Positions 23,823 through 31,976 of a stretch of DNA of 61,688 nucleotides are shown here, one piece after another; the stretch's first letter is position 1, and each line of letters begins with the position of its first letter. The translations under genes were made by a program, and so were the position numbers. Source of the stretch: Clostridiales bacterium (GTDB lineage Bacteria; Bacillota; Clostridia; Oscillospirales; CAG-272); NCBI GenBank assembly GCA_022791195.1, contig JAAVYP010000058.1:1-61688 (forward strand), in the 5' to 3' direction. The notes under the pieces were generated by a model. The model was not told the origin of the DNA. It ran no database searches and saw nothing but the letters and a program-made list of their open reading frames with translations.

Positions 23823-26219
23823 ATGTTTGAGAATTTTAAAACATTTTCGTATGAATTAGCAGGCAGACCGCTTGTCATTGAAAATGGAAAACTGGCGGGC
23901 CTTGCAAACGGCTCTGTCTTAGTGCGGTATGGCGAAACGGTCGTTTTGGCCGTGGCGACAGCCAGCGAAAAGCCGCGGGACGGCATTGATTTTTTGCCGT
24001 TGTCGGTTGATTTTGAAGAGAAGATGTACTCGGTGGGCAAGATTCCCGGCGGGTATTTGAGAAGAGAGGGACGGCCCAGCGAAAAGGCGATTTTGACAAG
24101 CCGCGTGATTGACCGTCCGATTCGTCCTTTGTTCCCGAAGGATCTTCGCAACGATGTTTGCTTAACCCTGACGGTGATGTCGGTGGACCCTGATTGCTCG
24201 CCCGAAATTACCGCGATGATCGGCGCTTCGATTGCGCTTTCCATCTCGGACATTCCGTGGAACGGCCCGATTGGCGGCGTGTTTGTCGGTCTCGTGGACG
24301 GCAAGGTTGTGATTAATCCTTCTTTTGCCGAACGGGAGAAGAGCGATTTGCAGCTCACCGTAGCCGGTTCAAAGGAAAAGATTGTCATGATCGAGGCTGG
24401 CGCGAACGAGGTGAGCGACGACGTGATGTTCGACGCGATTATGACGGCGCATGAGGAGATCAAGAAAATCTGCGCCTTTATCGATTCGATTGTGGCCGAG
24501 ATTGGCAAGCCGAAATTCGATTATCCCTCTTGCGAGCTGGATCACGATCTGTTTGACGAGGTGTTTGCTTATTGCGAAAAAGCCGTGATGGAAGCGCTTG
24601 ACACCGACGATAAAAACGTCCGTGATGAAAAGTTAGTGCCGATCACCGACGATGTGATTGCTCATTTTGAAGAGAAATATCCCGAACTGCCTGACATCAT
24701 CGGCGAGGTGATGTATAAAATTCAGAAAAAAATCGTGCGCCGCTGGCTGCTTGTTGACCACAAGCGTGTTGACGGCCGCCGGCTGGACGAAATCAGACCC
24801 CTGGCCGCAGAAGTTGGCCTTTTGCCGCGCGCCCATGGCACCGGTCTTTTCACCAGAGGACAGACACAGGTGCTGACCGTTGCGACGCTTGGTGCGATCA
24901 GCGACAGCCAGCTGTTGGACGGCATTGACGAAGAGCAGGAAAAACGGTATATGCACCAGTACAATATGCCCAGCTATTCGGTGGGCGAGGCAAGACCGGC
25001 CAGAAGCCCCGGCCGCCGGGAAATCGGCCATGGTGCGCTGGCCGAGCGTTCACTGATTCCGGTGCTGCCGTCGGTGGAAGAATTTCCGTATGCGCTGCGG
25101 TTGGTGTCAGAGGTCGTTTCGTCGAACGGCTCTACCTCGCAGGCCTCGGTTTGCGGCTCTACGCTGGCGCTGATGGACGCGGGCGTGCCGATCAAGGCGC
25201 CGGTGGCAGGTATTTCCTGCGGTCTTATCACCGATGAAGACGACTGGATGACCATGATCGACATTCAGGGCTTAGAGGATTTCTATGGCGATATGGACTT
25301 CAAGGTAGCCGGTACGCATAAGGGCATCACCTCGATTCAGATGGATTTGAAGATTGACGGCTTAACACCCGAAATCGTCAAAGAGGCTTTGGCTGTTACT
25401 CATAAGGGAAGAGACTATATCATTGACGATATTATTTTGAAGGCGATCGACAAACCGCGCGACGAGGTATCGAAATATGCACCCAAAATGCTGACGATGA
25501 AGATTGATCCGGAGAAGATTCGGGATGTGATCGGCACGGGCGGCAAGGTCATTCAGAAAATTGTTGCGGACACAGGCGCAAAAATTGACATCGAGGAAGA
25601 CGGCAACGTGTTCATTTTGGCTGTAAACCGGGATGATGCCTATAAAGCCAAAGAACTGATCGACGCGATCGTCTTTGAGCCGGAAGTGGGCGAGAAATAC
25701 ACAGGTAAGGTAACACGCATTGCTGAGTTTGGCGCTTTTGTCGAGATTGCGCCGGGCAAGGAAGTGCTTTGCCATATTTCAAAGTTGGCTGACCACCGGG
25801 TTGAAAAGGTTGAGGACGTGGTGAAGATTGGCGACGACTTCACGGTTAAGTATTTGGGTATTGGCAATAAGGGACCGGATTTTGCTTATGCCGATTATGA
25901 AGCAAAGCCGAAGGCGCCGCGTACCGATCGTCCGAGACGGGATTATGACCGTCAGACGCCGAGACATGAGGGAGATCGCCCCCGCCGAGAGAATAACCGG
26001 CCGAATGACCGCGGTGATGCACGAAGCAGCAGCGGTGTTCGGGATGGAAAGCTGAATACAGCGGGCGCTGCTCCGACACGCAATACAGCCCCGGCCCGCA
26101 CGGAAAATACGGCGGCTAAACCGCAGGCGGAAAGCCGTTCGGAAACACCGGCTGTTAAAGAAGAGCCGAAAACCGAGGAAAAGAAAAAAGGATTGTTTTC
26201 TTTCTTCAAGGGTGAATAA
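23823..26219 (+). CDS. pnp: Polynucleotide phosphorylase
   Basis: Phosphorolytic 3'-5' exoribonuclease, 798 residues. Two RNase PH domains (about 10-140 and 320-545, the second with SSNGSTSQASVCGS and the active-site strand FYGDMDFKVAGT) flank a helical linker. A KH domain (GTGGKVIQKIVADTGA, about 560-610) and an S1 domain (YTGKVTRIAEFGAFVEI, about 620-690) follow. The last ~100 residues are a disordered Arg/Asp/Asn- then Ala/Thr-rich tail ending in KKKGLFSFFKGE, longer than usual. GGAGG precedes the ATG. Confidence 0.97.
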   Translation: MFENFKTFSYELAGRPLVIENGKLAGLANGSVLVRYGETVVLAVATASEKPRDGIDFLPLSVDFEEKMYSVGKIPGGYLRREGRPSEKAILTSRVIDRPIRPLFPKDLRNDVCLTLTVMSVDPDCSPEITAMIGASIALSISDIPWNGPIGGVFVGLVDGKVVINPSFAEREKSDLQLTVAGSKEKIVMIEAGANEVSDDVMFDAIMTAHEEIKKICAFIDSIVAEIGKPKFDYPSCELDHDLFDEVFAYCEKAVMEALDTDDKNVRDEKLVPITDDVIAHFEEKYPELPDIIGEVMYKIQKKIVRRWLLVDHKRVDGRRLDEIRPLAAEVGLLPRAHGTGLFTRGQTQVLTVATLGAISDSQLLDGIDEEQEKRYMHQYNMPSYSVGEARPARSPGRREIGHGALAERSLIPVLPSVEEFPYALRLVSEVVSSNGSTSQASVCGSTLALMDAGVPIKAPVAGISCGLITDEDDWMTMIDIQGLEDFYGDMDFKVAGTHKGITSIQMDLKIDGLTPEIVKEALAVTHKGRDYIIDDIILKAIDKPRDEVSKYAPKMLTMKIDPEKIRDVIGTGGKVIQKIVADTGAKIDIEEDGNVFILAVNRDDAYKAKELIDAIVFEPEVGEKYTGKVTRIAEFGAFVEIAPGKEVLCHISKLADHRVEKVEDVVKIGDDFTVKYLGIGNKGPDFAYADYEAKPKAPRTDRPRRDYDRQTPRHEGDRPRRENNRPNDRGDARSSSGVRDGKLNTAGAAPTRNTAPARTENTAAKPQAESRSETPAVKEEPKTEEKKKGLFSFFKGE

Positions 26220-26262
26220 ATAACACGCGGCTTGCTGCCGCAGGAAAATTAAATCACAGATG

Positions 26263-26297
26263 AAAAGTCCGAAAAGGGATTGCCTTTTCGGACTTTT
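26263..26297. terminator. Terminator after pnp
   Basis: AAAAGTCCGAAAAGG/CCTTTTCGGACTTTT, a 15-bp stem with A and T flanks, placed between convergent pnp and the AraC gene, so it can serve both. Confidence 0.9.
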
Positions 26298-26338
26298 ATT
26301 TTATGCAGCGAATGGATGAATTTTGTTATTTTCGTCGA

Positions 26339-27109
26339 TTAGCTGTTTCTGTGCCGCTTGCGATAGGCGGCGGGGGTTTCGCCGGTGCGGGCATGGAACT
26401 GCCGCATGAAATGAGAAAAATGGCGATAGCCAAGCGTTTCGGCCATGTCGGTCAGTGTCTGCTGGCTGAAAGCCAACGCGGTTTTGGCCGCGTCGATGCG
26501 GGCGCTGATGAGGTCTTCTGTCGGACTTTTGCCATACAACGTGCGATAGATGGCAAAAAAACGGGAAGGACTCAGGTGGACAAACTCTGCCATGCGCTCA
26601 ACAGGCCAGGCTTCGTTTAAATGAGTGAAAACGTGTGCACGAAGCTGGCGAAAGACCTCTTCGTGGTTGGCTGCATCGCTCATGGCGGTGCAGCCGTTGC
26701 TGGCGCGCGCGATGCGAATCAGCAGTTCCTTGATTTTGCTGTCCAATAATACCTGTCGCTGATAGCGCTCGTCGCTGAATTCGGCTTCTATTTCCTGCAC
26801 CATGGCGGTGATAAAGCCAAAAGAGGCGGGATGATAGACAGTATCGCAGGCTAAAAGAGAATCAAGGCCATTTCCCTGACAGTGGAACCAGTCGTGCAGC
26901 AAAGGCTGCGGACTGTAAAAACGCTGCGGGGTGCCGGGTGAGAAAAGAATGCACGCGTGGGGCTTGGTGATGAGCGTATGCTGATTTATTGTCAGCTCTA
27001 CGCTGTTGTAGAAATGCAGAAACGTAAAGTGTGCATGTCCCTGCGGCCTTGTCAGGGTAAAGCCTGCTTTTTCGGGCCAGTGGTGGCGGATGCTTTTTAT
27101 TTCGATCAT
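26339..27109 (-). CDS. AraC-family transcriptional regulator
   Basis: 256 residues. The N-terminal sensor (HAHFTFLHFYNSVELTI, then ILFSPGTPQRFYSPQPL) is cupin-like, and the C-terminal AraC DNA-binding domain has VERMAEFVHLSPSRFFAIYR and MAETLGYRHFSHFMRQFH. The start at 27109 follows AAGGAG; upstream in-frame codons cross the promoter. It is divergent from the GH2 gene with overlapping control regions and probably regulates it in response to a glycoside. Confidence 0.9.
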   Translation of the reverse strand: MIEIKSIRHHWPEKAGFTLTRPQGHAHFTFLHFYNSVELTINQHTLITKPHACILFSPGTPQRFYSPQPLLHDWFHCQGNGLDSLLACDTVYHPASFGFITAMVQEIEAEFSDERYQRQVLLDSKIKELLIRIARASNGCTAMSDAANHEEVFRQLRAHVFTHLNEAWPVERMAEFVHLSPSRFFAIYRTLYGKSPTEDLISARIDAAKTALAFSQQTLTDMAETLGYRHFSHFMRQFHARTGETPAAYRKRHRNS

Positions 27110-27128
27110 GATGTTTCTCCTTGTCTTT

Positions 27129-27157
27129 AGTATAAGAGAAACAATAGGATATGTCAA
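27129..27157 (-). promoter_or_regulatory. Promoter of the minus-strand AraC gene
   Basis: -35 TTGACA (27152-27157), 17-bp spacer, -10 TATACT (27129-27134), 19 bp before the start codon. Confidence 0.7.
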
Positions 27158-27177
27158 TAAAAAAAGAGAGTATGTGA

Positions 27178-27206
27178 TTGTTATTGCTTACTTGACGATG
27201 TAAAAT
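27178..27206 (+). promoter_or_regulatory. Promoter of the GH2 gene
   Basis: -35 TTGTTA (27178-27183), 17-bp spacer, -10 TAAAAT (27201-27206). It lies back-to-back with the AraC promoter 20 bp away, so one bound regulator could affect both. Confidence 0.5.
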
Positions 27207-27239
27207 AGAGAAAAACAGCATATTAAAAAGGAGTAGAAA

Positions 27240-28940
27240 ATGATATATCGACAAGAACATCCAAAACCGCAGTTTCAGCGGGCAAATTGGCAAAATCTCA
27301 ATGGATCTTGGCAATTCAGACGGGATGACGGTGACAGCGGCCGGGAACAGGGATTTTTTGAGCCGGATGCCGTTTTTGACCAGATGATTGAAGTGCCTTT
27401 TTGTCCGCAGAGCAAGCTTTCCGGCATTGCCTATAAGGACTTTATGCAGGCGGTGTGGTATCGGCGCAGCTTTACGCTGACCGATGAACAGCGAAACGGG
27501 CGGGTGGTGCTTCACTTCGGCGCGGTTGATTATGAGGCGATTGTGTATGTGAACGCCCGCGAATGCGGCCGTCATAAAGGGGGGTATGTCTCCTTTTCGT
27601 TTGATATAACCGAGTTTGTAGCCGAAGGCGAAAACACCGTTGTTGTCTGCGCGCGGGATAATGAGAGAGACCCCATGATTCCGCGGGGCAAACAGTGCGA
27701 ACGCTTTGCCTCTTCAGGCTGTTCTTACACCCGAACGACCGGCATTTGGCAGACGGTTTGGCTGGAGTTCACACCGAAGCAGTATATCAAAAAGGTTCGT
27801 CTGCATCCCAGTGCCGAGACAACATCGGTGCAGATCGAGGCCGAGATGGTCGGCTGTGCCGATTTCATGGCAGAGGCCAGTTTTGCTGGTGTTCCGATGG
27901 GGCAGACTGTGATTTCTTCTGCCAGCGGGTCAGTATGTTTTACATTGCCGTTGCAGGAAAAGCATCTTTGGGAGCTTGGGCAAGGCGGGCTGTATGATCT
28001 GACCTTTACCTTTGGCGAAGACCGGGTAGAAAGCTACTTTGGCCTGCGCTCGATTGAATACCGGGATTACAAATTCTTTTTAAACGGACGCTCGGTCTTT
28101 CAGCGGCTGATTCTGGATCAGGGCTTTTATCCGGACGGAGTCTACACCGCGCCGGATGATCAAGAATTAGCGGCGGATATTGACCGTTCCATGGCCATGG
28201 GCTTTAACGGCGCCCGGCTGCACGAGAAAATATTTGAAGAGCGTTTTCTGTACCATTGTGACAAGAAAGGATACCTTGTCTGGGGCGAATACCCGAACTG
28301 GGGCATTGATGTGTCGGATCCTAAGGTCATTTACAGCGTTCTGCCCGAATGGCTGGAGGCGGTAGAGCGAGACCGGAATCATCCCTCCATTGTGGGCTGG
28401 TGTCCCTTTAACGAGACCTTTGACTATCAGGGCCGGCAGCAGTTTAATGATCTGATCGCGCTGGTCTATCACGCTACCAAAGCGGCCGACCCAACCCGGC
28501 CCTGCATTGATACCAGCGGTAATTTCCATGTGATCACTGATATTTATGATGTTCATTCCTATGAACAATCGCCCGAGGCTTTTTATGAAAGCTATAAAGA
28601 CCTGGCCAACGGACAGGTCAAAGAGGTTTGGTCAGGCCGGCAGCGGTACGACGGGAAAAAACCGTTTTTTGTCAGTGAATATGGCGGCATTCGCTGGAGC
28701 GATGACCAAAATGGCTGGGGGTATGGCAATGGCCCGGCCACTCCCGAAGAATTTTTAGCGCGCTTGAAGGGGCTCACCGATGTGCTGCTTGACAATGAGC
28801 GCATGTTTGGTCTGTGCTATACCCAGCTGACCGATGTTGAGCAGGAGCAGAACGGCCTGTATACCTATGACCGAAAACCCAAATTCCCGCCCGAACAAAT
28901 AGCGGCTATTTTTGCACGAAAAGCGGCGATTGAAAAGTAA
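27240..28940 (+). CDS. Glycoside hydrolase family 2 enzyme
   Basis: 566-residue cytoplasmic GH2 enzyme (beta-galactosidase/beta-glucuronidase type). The N-terminal sugar-binding jelly roll (about 15-180, YRRSFTL, ALVYVN-like AIVYVNARECGRHKGG), an Ig-like domain (about 185-275) and the TIM barrel are visible. The acid/base is Glu in CPFNET (about 393) and the nucleophile Glu in FVSEYGG (about 480). It lacks the extra C-terminal domains of LacZ. Several GH2 activities share this build, so the substrate is open. Ribosome binding site AAAGGAG. Confidence 0.9.
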   Translation: MIYRQEHPKPQFQRANWQNLNGSWQFRRDDGDSGREQGFFEPDAVFDQMIEVPFCPQSKLSGIAYKDFMQAVWYRRSFTLTDEQRNGRVVLHFGAVDYEAIVYVNARECGRHKGGYVSFSFDITEFVAEGENTVVVCARDNERDPMIPRGKQCERFASSGCSYTRTTGIWQTVWLEFTPKQYIKKVRLHPSAETTSVQIEAEMVGCADFMAEASFAGVPMGQTVISSASGSVCFTLPLQEKHLWELGQGGLYDLTFTFGEDRVESYFGLRSIEYRDYKFFLNGRSVFQRLILDQGFYPDGVYTAPDDQELAADIDRSMAMGFNGARLHEKIFEERFLYHCDKKGYLVWGEYPNWGIDVSDPKVIYSVLPEWLEAVERDRNHPSIVGWCPFNETFDYQGRQQFNDLIALVYHATKAADPTRPCIDTSGNFHVITDIYDVHSYEQSPEAFYESYKDLANGQVKEVWSGRQRYDGKKPFFVSEYGGIRWSDDQNGWGYGNGPATPEEFLARLKGLTDVLLDNERMFGLCYTQLTDVEQEQNGLYTYDRKPKFPPEQIAAIFARKAAIEK

Positions 28941-29004
28941 GATATTTGTGATTCGGTGACTCGGCAGCCCGAGGGCATATCAGAGCAGGGCAGAATGCGA
29001 AAAT

Positions 29005-29035
29005 AAAAAGGCTTTCCTAAAAGGAAAGCCTTTTT
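29005..29035. terminator. Bidirectional terminator after the GH2 gene
   Basis: AAAAAGGCTTTCCT/AGGAAAGCCTTTTT, a perfect 14-bp stem with a 3-base loop between convergent genes. Confidence 0.92.
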
Positions 29036-29098
29036 GATTACGTGTCGCGGAATTAGACGAGATGATGAAAGCCATTCGTCAAAAACAAGTGCTGTCTG

Positions 29099-29833
29099 TT
29101 AGGCGCCGCAGACGGGCACAACGTCCACGGCGAGCAGTTGCGGCGGCTGGCTGAGGGTGGTGATATAGTATTTGACAACGACTCTCTGCCGAACGCAGAA
29201 ATGGTGTGCGTATTCATAATTCACCCGCATAAAGCCGTTTTGACGATTGCGAATGACAAAAAAATCGGGACCTTTTTGTACAATAACGCCGCGTGTTTCA
29301 AACGGCTCTTCTTCAAATCCAGCGGAGGGTGCTAAGATGAGGTCTGGGTTTGGCACCGGCACGGCGTCCGGCAAAGGTACTGGCTCGGCGAAAGGCGCGG
29401 GCGCAGTAAAGGGGACTGTCTCCAGCAAGGCATTGTCATGAGCGCGTGCGGGGGGCTTGGCAGCAGATTCGCCGGCGGGCGTCTCGCGAACGCGGGGGGC
29501 TGCATCCCAGCGCTGGATGCTGTTTGCATAGATTTCATCGCTTGTTTTTTGTGCCGCGGACACCGGCGTGATTGGCTCATAGAAGAGCGGTGCGCTGGCC
29601 GGCATCGGCGGCGCATCATGTAGACTTTCAATCGAAAGGGCGGTGATTTGGGGCGGTATGCTGTGGGTCATTTGACCGTTATACAAGATGCAAATCCATT
29701 CGCCCGGTGAAAAGCATTCGATATCTTGTGCATGGACCTGTACCGTTTGCCCGTTTTGTTTGTCCATGACCATGAGTCCGTCTGGGTATGCGTCGATTAC
29801 TTCAGCAATCATTGTGATTGTTTGTCGATCCAT
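29099..29833 (-). CDS. Unknown protein: two small beta domains joined by a Pro/Ala-rich linker
   Basis: 244 residues, no signal peptide or membrane segment. Residues 1-60 (TITMIAEVIDAYPDGLMVMD, then GEWICILYNGQM) look like a small OB-like beta barrel. Residues about 85-180 are Pro/Ala/Glu-rich and probably disordered. Residues about 185-244 (GVIVQKGPDFFVIRN, VNYEYAHHFCVRQRVVVKYY) look like a second copy of a similar barrel. The start at 29833 follows GGGAGAAT; in-frame codons upstream add only a charged tail. A degenerate structured repeat lies in its leader. I do not recognise the family. Confidence 0.7.
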   Translation of the reverse strand: MDRQTITMIAEVIDAYPDGLMVMDKQNGQTVQVHAQDIECFSPGEWICILYNGQMTHSIPPQITALSIESLHDAPPMPASAPLFYEPITPVSAAQKTSDEIYANSIQRWDAAPRVRETPAGESAAKPPARAHDNALLETVPFTAPAPFAEPVPLPDAVPVPNPDLILAPSAGFEEEPFETRGVIVQKGPDFFVIRNRQNGFMRVNYEYAHHFCVRQRVVVKYYITTLSQPPQLLAVDVVPVCGA

Positions 29834-29940
29834 TGTATTCTCCCATTTCTTGATTTTTTCATTTAAGCAGAGGCGAAAAGGCCTGTTGACCAATTCGCCT
29901 GTTAGGGTGGGATTGCCTGATTTTAGTAACAGGGTATAGG

Positions 29941-30062
29941 CTGGGAATGGCTTGCGGTGAAACCAGCAGCGAACTGAAATGACACTGGCGAAAGCGTAAA
30001 GATAAATTTGCTAAGATAAACCGCAAGGCGAAGAACAAACCCTGCGGTTTGCTTCTATTGTA
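29941..30062 (-). repeat. Degenerate structured repeat unit in the 29833 gene leader
   Basis: Read on the minus strand, TACAAT (30057-30062) is followed by H0 AAACCGCA/TGCGGTTT (30018-30050), then ATCTTAGCAAATTTATCTTT and GTGTCATTTCAG, which align with the polA leader repeat (GTCTTAGCAAGTTTACCTT, GCGTCATTTCAG). The closing outer strand is lost. The rest of the 29834-30152 gap holds nothing else I recognise apart from the tRNA terminator. Confidence 0.55.
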
Positions 30063-30118
30063 TAGTATGTCAGCAAACGGCGATTCGTTCAATGCGAAGA
30101 AACAAACCGGGCAGACGC

Positions 30119-30144
30119 AAAAAAAGAACAAGCTTTGCTTGTTC
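30119..30144 (-). terminator. Terminator of tRNA-Thr
   Basis: GAACAAGC/GCTTGTTC hairpin (30126-30144) followed on the minus strand by seven T residues. Confidence 0.88.
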
Positions 30145-30152
30145 CTTTTTGG

Positions 30153-30224
30153 AGCTGGTGATCCGATTTGAACGGACGACCTGCTGATTACGAATCAGCT
30201 GCACTACCACTGTGCTACACCAGC
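30153..30224 (-). tRNA. tRNA-Thr (anticodon CGT)
   Basis: Minus strand: acceptor GCTGGTG/CACCAGC, D arm GCACAGTGGTAGTGC, anticodon stem GCTGA/TCAGC with loop TTCGTAA (anticodon CGT, reads ACG), and T arm GTCCG-TTCAAAT-CGGAT. The CCA end is not fully encoded (TCC follows). It is followed by a strong terminator. Confidence 0.95.
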
Positions 30225-30230
30225 GTATGA

Positions 30231-30261
30231 ACCAAGAGACTGTCGTTTTCAGACTCTTGGT
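30231..30261 (-). other. Hairpin just upstream of tRNA-Thr
   Basis: ACCAAGAGACTG/CAGACTCTTGGT with one mismatch, between the lipoprotein stop and the tRNA on the minus strand. No T tract; it may protect the mRNA 3' end or assist processing. Confidence 0.45.
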
Positions 30262-30300
30262 GATTTAATTTATGAAATGATAAAATGCGAAATAAACGAA

Positions 30301-31092
30301 CTATGCCGACAACCCATCAAAGCTTGCATCAATGAGCTGATATGAATCAAGATCAGCAGGATAGTCGATTTGAGTGACGTTATAGTCAATATCGGTCATC
30401 GTTAAGGTGTAAGAGGCAGAGGCGCGCTCTCCCTCAATGGTTAAATCGAAAGAGAAAGTTAACTCCTCTCTTATGGGGAGAGAATCTTTTCCGACCAGCA
30501 GGGTATACGCAACATCACCGAATGTGATGTTGATATTATTGCCAAGCTGAGAGGTAATGGCCTCGGTTATGGTTTCCAATTCGTCGGTTACCTTTTGGCC
30601 GTCTAACCGAAAAGCGAGTTCTTTTCCGCCGTCCACTTTTTTGACGGAGGATTCAATGACTGCGTCTTTGGCAAAATCAAGTGAAACGCCGGCTTCGTGG
30701 GCATAGGTCAGCTCGGATATCTCCTCGCTTTCCATCTCGGTTTTTATTTTCATACCCATGACGTCCTGATATACATAGCCGTCTTTTACGTATATGCTGG
30801 TGTTAACCGAACCGAGTTGGGCTAAGCTGATTTCCATCGTCATAGCCGCATCTGTCTGCTCTTCTGAATACTCAATGGCGGTAATTTCCGATTTCAGCTG
30901 TAATTCTAAGCTTTCACCGCTGACAGACATCTGCATGTTTCCATCCATGGTTGCTTTCATAGAGGTCGTGTTTTCCATGGCTTTGTTCATGTCTAAATAA
31001 AGCTGATAAGCATCGGCCTGTTCACTGCAAGAAGCGAACGCAAACAAGCAACATAATATTGCCAACAAAAAGGCGCCGTATTTTTTGTTCAT
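30301..31092 (-). CDS. Lipoprotein, DUF6612/LppX-like
   Basis: 263 residues: a signal peptide with lipobox FASC at about 22-25, then an all-beta domain with NTTSMKATMDGNMQMSV and the VKDGYVYQDVMGMKIKTEM strand pair. That layout suits the DUF6612/LppX-like fold, a lipid- or ligand-holding half barrel on the cell surface. The start at 31092 follows AAAGGA. A TTG start six codons upstream is possible but overlaps that site. It has its own strong promoter. Confidence 0.7.
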   Translation of the reverse strand: MNKKYGAFLLAILCCLFAFASCSEQADAYQLYLDMNKAMENTTSMKATMDGNMQMSVSGESLELQLKSEITAIEYSEEQTDAAMTMEISLAQLGSVNTSIYVKDGYVYQDVMGMKIKTEMESEEISELTYAHEAGVSLDFAKDAVIESSVKKVDGGKELAFRLDGQKVTDELETITEAITSQLGNNINITFGDVAYTLLVGKDSLPIREELTFSFDLTIEGERASASYTLTMTDIDYNVTQIDYPADLDSYQLIDASFDGLSA

Positions 31093-31150
31093 GAAAAGCA
31101 TCCTTTCCAAGTCAATCCACTAAAGAAACTATATTTTCAAGACACCCATA

Positions 31151-31179
31151 AATATAGCACACAAAAAAGGAAATGTCAA
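31151..31179 (-). promoter_or_regulatory. Promoter of the DUF6612-like lipoprotein gene
   Basis: Minus strand: -35 TTGACA (31174-31179), 17-bp spacer, -10 TATATT (31151-31156). Confidence 0.75.
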
Positions 31180-31263
31180 GACGGGAAATAAAACCGAATG
31201 AATTTGCTATGGGGCGATTTGCGTTCCTATTGAGACGAGTGTTCGCAAGAGTTGGGGTTTTGG

Positions 31264-31401
31264 AAAGCGCTTTTTCGCTTATGATTGCGAAAAAGCGCTT
31301 TGAGAGCTGATTTGTTTCGCCGATTTTAGCCGACTTATGCATAAGCCAACTTATGCGTTAGTCGGCTTATGCGTTAGCCGGTTTACGCTTAAACCGGCTT
31401 A
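31264..31401 (-). repeat. Cluster of three strong hairpins at the 3' end of the spoIIP unit
   Basis: 31264-31301 is a 15-bp stem (AAAGCGCTTTTTCGC and complement). 31328-31367 has an outer AGCCGACT/AGTCGGCT stem with inner GCATAAG/CTTATGC. 31376-31399 is AGCCGGTTT/AAACCGGCT and touches the stop codon of the 31399 gene. None has a good T tract on the minus strand. Confidence 0.7.
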
Positions 31402-31920
31402 TTGGCTGTCTGTTGGCTTTTCGGTTTGATAGAGCGGATCGCCCTTCTCGTCGGCAAGCATGATTTCATAGGTAGCGCCGTCCTCTAACGATACCGCAGA
31501 GGGGATTTTTCCTAAATCAATTTGCTCATGCTGCGTGTTTTGCTTGATCAACAGCTTTTCATCGCTTTGGGGCCGCAGACGTCCGGCTGTGAGCAGCGCG
31601 CCGGTTTCGTCGTAGGTGAACTGAATTTTGTCGGCCAACTGTTCTAATGCGCCGTAGAGATTGCTTTCTCTGGTCTCGATGAAAGTGTTGGTGTAGACAA
31701 TTTGGCCGTTGTCCTGCAGCTCGGGATAGATGATGCTGACAATGGTGGTAGGGGCAGGGCGCGATGCGTCATCGTTCTTTTTGCCGGGACGCAGAAAAAT
31801 AATGGTTAAGACGGTTCCGGCCAGAAGAAGGAGCAAAAGACTGATGATGACAAACCGTTTTTTGCTGCTGTTGGGTGACTGGCTGACGGGTGTGCGCTGT
31901 TTTCCTTTCTTTTGAGCCAT
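31399..31920 (-). CDS. Membrane-anchored protein of unknown function near spoIIP
   Basis: 173 residues: a basic N-terminal tail, one transmembrane helix at about 24-44 (FVIISLLLLLLAGTVLTIIF), then an outer domain of about 120 residues (TTIVSIIYPELQDNGQIVYT, ESNLYGALEQLADKIQFTY). The tail fits a DUF4430-like, processivity-type surface fold, but I cannot assign it. It lies 56 bp after spoIIP on the same strand, so a role in the sporulation or envelope unit is possible. Confidence 0.6.
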   Translation of the reverse strand: MAQKKGKQRTPVSQSPNSSKKRFVIISLLLLLLAGTVLTIIFLRPGKKNDDASRPAPTTIVSIIYPELQDNGQIVYTNTFIETRESNLYGALEQLADKIQFTYDETGALLTAGRLRPQSDEKLLIKQNTQHEQIDLGKIPSAVSLEDGATYEIMLADEKGDPLYQTEKPTDSQ

Positions 31921-31976
31921 AGCGGCAATCCTCTCTTATTTATCAATTTCACTGTGTTTTTTTGAGTATAGCATAG

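Noticed and set aside
23615-24508. 297-codon frame on the minus strand of pnp
   Set aside because: It is antisense to the highly conserved pnp gene, with no ribosome binding site and an unlikely composition.
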